From the NCBI GenBank assembly GCA_043101835.1, contig JBICHM010000101.1, forward strand, positions 1 through 9,281: 9,281 nucleotides of DNA. The letters run 5' to 3'. The stretch comes from JBICHM01 sp043101835 (lineage in GTDB: Bacteria > Planctomycetota > Phycisphaerae > Phycisphaerales > UBA1924). Position 1 is the stretch's first letter, and each line of letters starts with the position of its first letter. The translations under genes were made by a program, and so were the position numbers. Positions 1 through 5,869 of the stretch are shown here, piece after piece. Below the pieces are notes generated by a model, which was not told where the DNA came from, searched no databases, and saw only the letters and a program-made list of their open reading frames with translations.

Positions 1-125
1 CGCCGACGGGCGGATGTGAGGGCGAATCCCTGGTGTTGTAACCCGATCGGGGCCTATCCTTTGCGGCACGCCGGGTTGGGGGATCGGGCGCCGCGGGGCG
101 CCTTTGGGAGGAGTCGCCTTCGGCC

Positions 126-1115
126 ATGCCTGCCTTGCTCGAGACTGTCGCTGAGGGATCGCCCGCCGCCGCGCTGGTGGCGGGGGGGCTTGCGCGCGTC
201 GAGCGGGTGTTCGATCGGCAGTTGTCCAGCGACCTGGCGTTCGTCAACGAGCTGTGCGGGCATGTGGAGCGGTACCGGGGCAAGATGCTGCGGCCGACGC
301 TGCTCTTGCTCTCGGGGCTGGCGACGGGGGACGGGGAGCTCTCCGATGCGCAGGTGACCGCGGCGGCGGTCATCGAGATGGTGCACATGGCGACGCTCGT
401 GCACGACGATGTGCTCGACGAGGCGGAGGTGCGCCGGCGCGGGGAGACGGTGAACCGGCTGCACGGGAACGAGACGGCGATCATCCTGGGCGACTACCTG
501 ATCTCGAGCGCGTTCCACCTGTGCTCGGGGCTCGATGACCTGCGGGTGGCGCTGCGCATCGGCGCGGTGACGCGCGAGGTGTGCGAGGGCGAGCTGCTGC
601 AGCTACGCAATCGCGGGAACCTCGAGCTCTCGGAGGCGGCGTACTTCGCGATCATCGAGCGGAAGACGGCGTCGCTGATCGGGGTGGCGTGCGAGCTGGG
701 GGCGGCGCTGGCCGGCGCGCCGGCGGACATCGTGCGCCGGCTGCACACCTACGGGGTGAAGATCGGCTGCGCGTACCAGATCCAGGACGACCTGCTCGAC
801 CTGCTCGGCGACGAGGGGGTGGTGGGCAAGTCGGTGGGGCGCGACCTCGACAAGGGGAAGGCGACGCTGCCGCTGCTTCGACTTCTCGCGGCGACGGGCG
901 ACGACGGGCTGCGTGAGCGGCTGGCGTCGGGCGACCGGGCGGCGTTCGCGGCGGCGCGGGACCTGGCGCGGGAGACGGGGGCGGCCGAGGAGGCGTCCGG
1001 GGTGGCGGTGCGGCTGGTCGAGGAGGCCAAGGCGGTGCTGGAGCCGCTGGCGGCGTCGCCGGCGCTGGACCTCCTGGTCCGCCTGGCGGACGCGTCGGTC
1101 AGCCGGCGGTTCTGA
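126..1115 (+). CDS. trans-polyprenyl diphosphate synthase (IspB/HepT-type)
   Basis: A 329-residue soluble prenyltransferase that condenses isopentenyl diphosphate onto an allylic diphosphate to build an all-trans polyprenyl chain, most likely the side chain of menaquinone or another quinone. Seen: the GKMLRP substrate-binding stretch at residues 52-57; the first aspartate-rich motif D94-D95-x-x-D98, followed by the basic stretch RRRGE (103-107); K180-T181; the second aspartate-rich motif D221-D222-x-x-D225; and K235 and D240 through KGKATLP (243-249). The length is normal for the family. The residue five places before the first motif is Ala89, not the bulky aromatic found in short-chain farnesyl or geranylgeranyl synthases. 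That argues for a medium or long product, but exact chain length cannot be read, so no symbol is given. The start is supported by GGGAGGAG at 106-113, 12 nt upstream. rpsR follows 122 nt downstream on the same strand with no visible terminator between them, so read-through is possible. Confidence 0.93.
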   Translation: MPALLETVAEGSPAAALVAGGLARVERVFDRQLSSDLAFVNELCGHVERYRGKMLRPTLLLLSGLATGDGELSDAQVTAAAVIEMVHMATLVHDDVLDEAEVRRRGETVNRLHGNETAIILGDYLISSAFHLCSGLDDLRVALRIGAVTREVCEGELLQLRNRGNLELSEAAYFAIIERKTASLIGVACELGAALAGAPADIVRRLHTYGVKIGCAYQIQDDLLDLLGDEGVVGKSVGRDLDKGKATLPLLRLLAATGDDGLRERLASGDRAAFAAARDLARETGAAEEASGVAVRLVEEAKAVLEPLAASPALDLLVRLADASVSRRF

Positions 1116-1139
1116 CGGGGTTCGCGGGGGGCGTGGGCG

Positions 1140-1168
1140 TTGCCGCGGGGTCGGTGTTCGGCTACCCT
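1140..1168 (+). promoter_or_regulatory. candidate promoter of rpsR
   Basis: TTGCCG (1140-1145) and TACCCT (1163-1168) are separated by exactly 17 nt. They match the sigma-70 -35 and -10 consensus at 4/6 and 3/6 positions. Transcription would start near 1175 and give a leader of about 63 nt that carries the hairpin described next. The match is modest and GC-rich DNA yields chance hits, so this rests mainly on spacing and on position between two plus-strand genes. Confidence 0.3.
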
Positions 1169-1183
1169 GATGGGCTCCCCGTT

Positions 1184-1207
1184 GCCCGGGGCTGGTAGTC
1201 CCCGGGC
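1184..1207 (+). promoter_or_regulatory. leader hairpin upstream of rpsR
   Basis: GCCCGGGG (1184-1191) is perfectly complementary to CCCCGGGC (1200-1207), giving an 8-bp all-G/C stem with the 8-nt loop CTGGTAGT. It ends 16 nt before the rpsR Shine-Dalgarno sequence. No T-tract follows, so it is not an intrinsic terminator. A shorter competing hairpin, CCCCG (1177-1181) with CGGGG (1187-1191), uses the same G-run. Ribosomal protein genes often carry autoregulatory leaders, and S6:S18 complexes are known to bind rpsF leaders. A similar role here is inference from position only. Confidence 0.4.
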
Positions 1208-1223
1208 CGCACCTGTCCACGAC

Positions 1224-1228
1224 GGAGG
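1224..1228 (+). promoter_or_regulatory. ribosome binding site of rpsR
   Basis: GGAGG lies 9 nt before the ATG at 1238. This is ideal spacing and fixes the rpsR start. Confidence 0.8.
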
Positions 1229-1237
1229 ACCTGACCG

Positions 1238-1477
1238 ATGAGCCGTTTTTCCCGTTTCGGGGCCCAGAAGCCCAAGATCGTCCAGACCAGCGCCAAGGGC
1301 GTCGCCTACGTCGACTGGAAGGACGTTGAGAACCTGCGCCGGATGATGAGCCCGAACGGGAAGATCTACGGTCGCAAGCGTCTGGGCACGAGCGCCCGCG
1401 AGCAGCGGATGGTGGCGCAGGCGATCAAGCGGGCCCGGTACATGGGTCTGCTGCCGTACACCTCGGCCACGCTCTGA
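1238..1477 (+). CDS. rpsR: 30S ribosomal protein bS18
   Basis: A 79-residue basic protein of the small ribosomal subunit. In the family it forms a heterodimer with bS6 and binds the 16S rRNA platform. Seen: the bS18 core from about residue 24 (YVDWKDVENLRRMM), then NGKIYGRKRLGTSAREQ (40-56) and the hallmark helix with AIKRARYMGLLPY (62-74). This aligns with the usual IDYKD...GKI..RR.TGTSA..QR...AIKRAR..ALLPY pattern. Length is normal and the start is set by GGAGG at 1224-1228. The usual partners rpsF, ssb and rplI are not adjacent; the gene stands alone between a polyprenyl synthase and a convergent AhpD-like gene. An intrinsic terminator follows 23 nt after the stop codon. Confidence 0.97.
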   Translation: MSRFSRFGAQKPKIVQTSAKGVAYVDWKDVENLRRMMSPNGKIYGRKRLGTSAREQRMVAQAIKRARYMGLLPYTSATL

Positions 1478-1500
1478 TCTCGATCTGACGAAGTATTTCG

Positions 1501-1531
1501 AAGCCGCTGGCGAGGTTCGTCAGCGGCTTTT
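1501..1531 (+). terminator. intrinsic terminator of rpsR
   Basis: AAGCCGCTG (1501-1509) pairs perfectly with CAGCGGCTT (1521-1529) around an 11-nt loop. The stem is followed by a short T-rich tail (TTCTCT from 1530; CTTTTCTCT overall). The right arm and tail overlap the 3' end of the convergent AhpD-like gene, whose stop codon is at 1520-1522. In the minus direction the stem is followed only by CG and an A-rich tract, so termination of the minus-strand transcript here would be weaker. Confidence 0.75.
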
Positions 1532-1897
1532 CTCTGCGCGCTCCGCGAGCAGTTCATCGAGCGTGAGCCGGGCGTGTCGGAGGTGGGGGATGACGATGGA
1601 GCCTCCGACGACGAGGGCGACGTTCAGCGCATCTTCGATCTGCGATTCGGTGAGGTCGAGCGCGACGCATTGCTCGAGGTGGTAGTCGATGCAGTCGTTG
1701 CATCGGAGGACGGCGCTGGCGACGAGGCCGAGGAGTTCCTTGGTGGTCGCGGGAAGCCCGCCCTTGTCGGTTGCGTCGCGGTAGGCGGCGCTGTCGAGGG
1801 CGAAGAATCGCTTGACGCCGAGGTGTTCGGTGTCGAGGACGCGCGCCTGTCCTTCGGCGCGATCGGCGCGGAACTGGTGGATGGATCGGTGGGGCAT
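1520..1897 (-). CDS. AhpD-like / carboxymuconolactone decarboxylase family protein
   Basis: A 125-residue all-helical protein of the AhpD/carboxymuconolactone decarboxylase family. Seen: the signature LRCNDCIDYHLEQC, with C66-x-x-C69 and H73, which is the CxxCxxxH redox motif of AhpD-type alkylhydroperoxidase proteins, followed by LTESQIEDALNVALVVGG (82-99), the typical second half of the domain. The motif predicts a disulfide or peroxide-linked redox function; true decarboxylases usually lack the CxxC pair, so the redox reading is preferred. No signal peptide is visible, so it is probably cytoplasmic. The start is supported by GGAG (1906-1909, minus strand) 8 nt upstream. It lies 84 nt downstream of the sugar-phosphate transferase gene and could be read from the same transcript. 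A role in glycan synthesis is not implied by its sequence. Substrate unknown. Confidence 0.88.
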   Translation of the reverse strand: MPHRSIHQFRADRAEGQARVLDTEHLGVKRFFALDSAAYRDATDKGGLPATTKELLGLVASAVLRCNDCIDYHLEQCVALDLTESQIEDALNVALVVGGSIVIPHLRHARLTLDELLAERAEKSR

Positions 1898-1981
1898 GGG
1901 GTTGGCTCCGGGCGCGCGATTGCGGCGTCGCCCGATGGTAGTGGGGCGCGCGTCTGGGCGGTCGGAGTCGCCGGCGTGGAT

Positions 1982-3415
1982 TCAGACGGGGCTGGGGCGT
2001 TCGCGCGACTCGGAAACGGCCTTGGCGGGGGGCGCTGCAGCTGCGCGTCTGCGCGGGGCGAGGGCGTCCTGCTCGATCTTCGCCCGCCGGGCCATCTTCA
2101 CCGCGGTGACGCCGATGTAGGCGGCGAAGACGAGGGCGACGGTGTAGGCAACGCGCGCGCGCCCGGTGCTGACCCAGACGCCGAGGGCGGCGAAGATGGA
2201 GGCGATGCCGTAGAGGATGAAGACGGCGCCGACGACGCCGACGGCGCGCCGGAGCATGTGGTGGAGGTGCTGATCGTCGGCGGCGCTGATGGAGACGCCG
2301 GCCATCTTGCGGCGGACGATCGCGAGCGTGGTGTCGATGATGGGAAGGGAGTAGACGAGAAGGCCGGCGATGACGAGGGGCGTCTTCCCGGTGTCGCCGA
2401 GCGTCAGGATGATGACGATGGTGACGAAGCCGAGCAGGTGGCTTCCGGCGTCGCCGAGGAAGATGGTCGCGGGCTTGAAGTTGTGGGGCAGGAACCCGAG
2501 GCAGGCGCCCAGGAGCGCGAGGCAGAGGACGATTCGGGAGGAGTCGAGGACGCCGTCGTCGGCGAGCGCCAGGCCGATGGCGATGAGGAGGAGCCCGACG
2601 GCGCTGATGGCGGTGACGCCGGAGAGCAGGCCGTCGAGACCGTCGATGAGGTTCGCGGCGTTGCAGGCGCCGAGGATGAAGATGGCGATGATGGCGGTGC
2701 CGGTCCAGTAGATGAGATCGATGGTGATCTCGGAGCCTCCCATGACGGGGACGCCGACGGGCACGGGGACGAGGAAGAGCAGGTCGCTGTTGCCGACGAG
2801 TGCGCCGATGGGTCGCATGACGCCGGCGGCGACTTTGACGCCGACATCCTCCATGGCGAGGGCGGCGGCGGCGATGAGCTGCCCGGCGATCTTGTATCGG
2901 GGGCTGACGCCGACGACGTCGTCGATGAGGCCGATGACCATGATGATGGTCATGCCCAGGACGAATGAGAACGGGACGATGCGCTGATCGCGCACGGTCT
3001 CGTGGGTGTCGAGCAGCGGTGTGTCGGCGCCGAGGTAGCTGAAGAGGATGCCGAGGAGGAGGCCGAGGTAGACGGCGGCGCCGCCGAGATACGCGACGGG
3101 GATCTTGTGGGCCTTGCGCCGGTTGTCGGGGCGATCAATGACGCCGTTGGCGATGGCGAGTCGCCGCATGACGGGCGTTGCGACGAGGGTGATGAGGAAG
3201 GCGACGACGAAGACGCCGATGTAGCCGTGGAAGACGTCGAGCATGCGGTCGACGATGGGCGCTGGGTCGACGGGGACCTGGGCGACGGCGTCGTCGGCGG
3301 GGAGGGTCTCGACGGGGAGCCCCTGGTCGAGGAGCGAGCCCTGCCCGGTCGGCGTGGACGCCTGGTCCGCGAGCTGGTTCGCGAACTCGTCACCGGTCTG
3401 TTGCATGGGGCTCAT
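1982..3415 (-). CDS. WecA/TagO/MraY-family undecaprenyl-phosphate sugar-1-phosphate transferase
   Basis: A 477-residue multi-pass inner-membrane enzyme that should transfer a sugar-1-phosphate from a UDP-sugar (often GlcNAc in this family) onto polyprenyl phosphate, starting a lipid-linked glycan. Motifs in order: RRKAHKIPVAYLGG (99-112), D165-D166 in GLIDDVVGV, N252-A-A-N255-LIDGLDGL (252-263), FLGDAGSHLLGF (319-330) and the carboxy-loop histidine motif DQHLHHML (381-388). About ten hydrophobic segments lie between residues 64 and 438. WecA is favoured over MraY because of this histidine motif and the neighbouring co-polymerase. Unusual points are a roughly 60-residue Pro/Asp/Gln-rich N-terminal extension before the first membrane segment, and a basic, Ala/Pro-rich C-terminal tail. 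The chosen ATG has only a weak Shine-Dalgarno (GGAACGAG); ATGs at residues 4 and 58 have none. It lies 28 nt after the co-polymerase stop codon, so the two are probably co-transcribed. The sugar specificity cannot be read. Confidence 0.92.
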   Translation of the reverse strand: MSPMQQTGDEFANQLADQASTPTGQGSLLDQGLPVETLPADDAVAQVPVDPAPIVDRMLDVFHGYIGVFVVAFLITLVATPVMRRLAIANGVIDRPDNRRKAHKIPVAYLGGAAVYLGLLLGILFSYLGADTPLLDTHETVRDQRIVPFSFVLGMTIIMVIGLIDDVVGVSPRYKIAGQLIAAAALAMEDVGVKVAAGVMRPIGALVGNSDLLFLVPVPVGVPVMGGSEITIDLIYWTGTAIIAIFILGACNAANLIDGLDGLLSGVTAISAVGLLLIAIGLALADDGVLDSSRIVLCLALLGACLGFLPHNFKPATIFLGDAGSHLLGFVTIVIILTLGDTGKTPLVIAGLLVYSLPIIDTTLAIVRRKMAGVSISAADDQHLHHMLRRAVGVVGAVFILYGIASIFAALGVWVSTGRARVAYTVALVFAAYIGVTAVKMARRAKIEQDALAPRRRAAAAPPAKAVSESRERPSPV

Positions 3416-3443
3416 CTGCTCGTTCCGGGCTCGTCGTCGCGGA

Positions 3444-5747
3444 TCAGTTGTCGCGCTTGGAATGGCCGTTCATGGGCGCGATTTCCTCGGGTTTCCGGTC
3501 TTTCTTCTTGCGCCTGGCGTCGGCGTCGCGACCCTTGGCGCGGGCGGCGTACTCGTGGGTCGCCCGGAAGTTCCTTCGGAAGTAGCCGCCGGCGGAGGCG
3601 CGGACGGCGTTGACGACAACGCCGACGAACTCGGCGCGGGTCTCCTCGATCTGGTTGCGGATGCGCGCGACGAGGCCTCGCTTCTCAGCGAAGGCGCGGA
3701 CGACGAGGATCGCGGCGTCGCAGCGTCCGGCGAGTGTCATCGCGTCGCTTGAGACGATGGCGGGCGGCGCATCGATGAGGACGAGGTCGTACTCGGCGCG
3801 GGCTTCGGCGAGGATCTGGTCCATCGCGGCGGTCATGAGGCGCTCGGTGACGCGGTGCTCGGTGCTGCCGGCGGGGACGATGAAGAGGTTCTGGGTCTTC
3901 GACTCGACGGTGGCGTCTGCGAGGGTGCAGTTGCGGCTGAGCACATCGGCGAGGCCCGGGTGGTCGGAGATCTCGAAGGCCTTGTGGAGACCGGGGCGCC
4001 GGAGGTTGGCGTCGATGGCCAGGACGCGCATCTCGCCGACGGCGCAGGAAGTCGCGAGGTTGGCGAGGAACGCGGTGGCGCCGGAGCCGGGCATGCCGGC
4101 GAGGACGACGACGGTCTTGTGGCCGCGCTGCTGGAGTTGCTTGACCATGCCGACGCGCACGTGGCGGATGGACTCGGCGATGACGCCGTCGGGTCGGGTG
4201 GCGATGGCCTTTTCGATCGATTCGGGTCGCGAGGGATCTTCGCTGAGGTCGGGGATGACGCCGAGCATGCGTGTGCGGGGGATGATGGCCACATCGGCGG
4301 GCCCACGGACGCGCTGTTCGGCGATCTCCTTGGCGAGGATGCCGCCGCCGACGAGGCCGACGACGATGACGGTGACGGCGGGGATGACGATGTACCAGAG
4401 CGGGAAGAATGGCTCGGCGGGCGGCGTGGCGCGGTAGGAGATCTGGAAGCGTTGCGCGGCGTCGCGGACCGAGATGCCTCGGTACTCGGCGAGGCGTGCG
4501 GCGGTGTCGCTCTCGGTTTCGGCGAGGCGCTCGGCGTCCTTGGCGAGGATTTCTCGCTCTGCGAGGACGGCCTTGATGTCGGTGAGCCTGCGCTGGGCTT
4601 CTTCGATGGTGTTGAGGGTGTCGGCCTCGGCCTGCTGGTACTGGCGGATGAGGCTGTTGGTCTGATCGATGAGGATCTGGAACTGCTCTTCGCTGGCGCG
4701 TTCGCGTTCGACGCGCATCTGCGCCCGGTAGCCATCGAGGGTCTTCTCGGTGCGCTTCGCGAGCGAATGGTTGGGGCCGTACTCGCTCGTCAACTGACGG
4801 AGCTGCGCTTCGAGATCGGCGATGATGCTCTGGAGACTCCGGACGACGGGATCTTCACGGACGGCCATGCGGACTTCGTCGGGGAACTGCGCGCCGCCGG
4901 GCGCCTGGAGAAGTTCGAGGTAGCTGTCGCGTCGAGCGCGCGCGGTCTCGAGCTCAAGGCGGAGTTCCTGCAGCTGCGGAAGGAGCTGCTGGATGGTGGT
5001 GTACTCGCGCGTCGAGGTTTCGTCGGTGCTGGTGAGGTTGTTGTCGAGGAGCATGCGCTCCATGCGCGCCTCGAGCAGGCGGCGTTCTTCGCGAATCGCG
5101 TTCAGGCGGTTGGTGAGCGACTCTTCGATGTCGAGCGCGTCGATTCGCGTGGAGTTGGCCGTGCGCCGCTGGTATTCGTTCACGACGGCGTTGACAATGT
5201 TGGCGGCGTCGCTGGGGTCGGTCGCGGTCGCGCTGAGGAGGATGACGTTGGTGTCGGGGACCGCGCGCGCGGTGAGGATGTCTTCGAGTTCGATCGCCGC
5301 CTTGACGCTGTTGAAGCGGCCAGTGGAGCGCTCGACGAACTGCTGGGCCCAGTCGCTTTCCTGGCGAATGAGCGGGTCGTTGACTGCCTCGCGGAGGAGC
5401 TGGTCGCTGACCATGATGAGTCGCTGGGTGTTGACGAAGCGCTCGATCTCCTCACCGCCGCCGAGACCCACGGTGCTCGCCTGTTGGGCGAGGTCTTCGA
5501 GCACGCCGAAGTACTCAAATGCGGCTTCGCCCTTGAAGAGGGGGTAGGTGCGGCGCAGCACGATGTGGGTGCCGACGCCGAGGCCGACGCCGACGACCGC
5601 CGCGAACATCAGGAGCAGAAGGTGCTGCCGGATGAGCTTGACGGGGTCGATGGCGACGTTGAATCGCGACTGACCTCCCGAGGTCGGCGCAGGGGGGCCG
5701 CCGGGGCGCTGCGCCGGTGGTGCGGTGGTAGGCGTTGGGCTGGGCAT
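3444..5747 (-). CDS. Wzz/Wzc-type polysaccharide co-polymerase with degenerate BY-kinase domain
   Basis: A 767-residue inner-membrane protein that should control chain length and export of a surface polysaccharide. Layout: Pro-rich cytoplasmic N-terminus (1-30); first membrane helix about 42-63; Wzz-type periplasmic domain with long coiled-coil helices about 203-420; Pro-rich co-polymerase motif YRATPPAEPFFP (438-449); second membrane helix about 451-473; cytoplasmic P-loop domain about 490-720. The P-loop domain keeps ExxRxxR (E525, R528, R531; oligomerisation in BY-kinases), an A'-like motif VLAIDANLRRP (D579, with N581 in place of the usual Asp) and Walker B LVLIDAPP (D659). Walker A reads GMPGSGAT (551-558), so the ATP-binding lysine is Ala557. 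The tail is Lys/Arg-rich with only two scattered tyrosines (Y722, Y733), unlike the tyrosine cluster of active kinases. AAGGA (5757-5761, minus) 9 nt upstream supports the start. It probably acts as a scaffold, not a kinase; that is inference. Confidence 0.9.
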   Translation of the reverse strand: MPSPTPTTAPPAQRPGGPPAPTSGGQSRFNVAIDPVKLIRQHLLLLMFAAVVGVGLGVGTHIVLRRTYPLFKGEAAFEYFGVLEDLAQQASTVGLGGGEEIERFVNTQRLIMVSDQLLREAVNDPLIRQESDWAQQFVERSTGRFNSVKAAIELEDILTARAVPDTNVILLSATATDPSDAANIVNAVVNEYQRRTANSTRIDALDIEESLTNRLNAIREERRLLEARMERMLLDNNLTSTDETSTREYTTIQQLLPQLQELRLELETARARRDSYLELLQAPGGAQFPDEVRMAVREDPVVRSLQSIIADLEAQLRQLTSEYGPNHSLAKRTEKTLDGYRAQMRVERERASEEQFQILIDQTNSLIRQYQQAEADTLNTIEEAQRRLTDIKAVLAEREILAKDAERLAETESDTAARLAEYRGISVRDAAQRFQISYRATPPAEPFFPLWYIVIPAVTVIVVGLVGGGILAKEIAEQRVRGPADVAIIPRTRMLGVIPDLSEDPSRPESIEKAIATRPDGVIAESIRHVRVGMVKQLQQRGHKTVVVLAGMPGSGATAFLANLATSCAVGEMRVLAIDANLRRPGLHKAFEISDHPGLADVLSRNCTLADATVESKTQNLFIVPAGSTEHRVTERLMTAAMDQILAEARAEYDLVLIDAPPAIVSSDAMTLAGRCDAAILVVRAFAEKRGLVARIRNQIEETRAEFVGVVVNAVRASAGGYFRRNFRATHEYAARAKGRDADARRKKKDRKPEEIAPMNGHSKRDN

Positions 5748-5756
5748 CGTCTTCGG

Positions 5757-5761
5757 TCCTT
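5757..5761 (-). promoter_or_regulatory. ribosome binding site of the co-polymerase gene
   Basis: On the minus strand AAGGA lies 9 nt before the ATG at 5747. It gives the co-polymerase gene its own translation start after the 122-nt gap that separates it from the TPR gene. Confidence 0.6.
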
Positions 5762-5824
5762 ACACCGGGCGAGCGTCGGCGTCCTGCCTTCGCGGCCCTG
5801 AGCCCGATAAGGTCACGGGCGTCC

Positions 5825-5855
5825 GGTCGCTGCTCGCGTGGCGCGGGCGGCGACC
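5825..5855 (-). promoter_or_regulatory. intergenic hairpin between TPR and co-polymerase genes
   Basis: The arms at 5825-5838 and 5842-5855 form a 14-bp inverted repeat with a 3-nt loop. In minus-strand RNA the stem has two C-A mismatches; in plus-strand RNA those become G-U pairs. It begins 15 nt after the TPR stop codon. No T-tract follows in the minus direction, so it is not a classical intrinsic terminator. It could act as an mRNA 3'-stabilising or processing element, or as a partial terminator that sets different levels for the two genes. The rest of the gap (5748-5824) shows no convincing promoter. Confidence 0.4.
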
Positions 5856-5869
5856 CCTGTGCACACGGG

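Noticed and set aside
36..60. Possible promoter of the polyprenyl synthase (TTGTAA at 36-41, TATCCT at 55-60)
   Set aside because: The spacer is only 13 nt, and no acceptable -35 lies at 16-18 nt from TATCCT. The gene could equally be transcribed from beyond the left edge.
1898..1981. Possible promoter (minus-strand TACCAT) or terminator between the transferase and AhpD-like genes
   Set aside because: TACCAT has no -35 partner at proper spacing, and no hairpin with a T-tract is visible. Nothing decides whether the AhpD-like gene has its own transcript.
1574..2968. 464-codon acidic open frame on the plus strand, covering parts of the AhpD-like and transferase genes
   Set aside because: It is in register with the transferase codons, is extremely Asp/Glu/Gly-rich because it is the complement of hydrophobic membrane codons, and crosses two real genes.
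3444..5747. Calling the co-polymerase an active tyrosine autokinase
   Set aside because: The overall fold and several motifs fit, but the Walker A lysine and the C-terminal tyrosine cluster are both missing, so kinase activity should not be assumed.
3855..5801. 648-codon open frame on the plus strand, antisense to the co-polymerase gene
   Set aside because: Same in-register effect of GC-rich codon use; the translation is a low-complexity Gly/Asp/Glu/Val-rich shadow while the minus strand encodes recognisable Wzz/Wzc motifs.
5748..5824. Possible promoter for the co-polymerase gene around the minus-strand CTTATC sequence
   Set aside because: No recognisable -35 element lies 16-18 nt upstream, and the -10 match is poor. 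Co-transcription with the TPR gene is equally likely.
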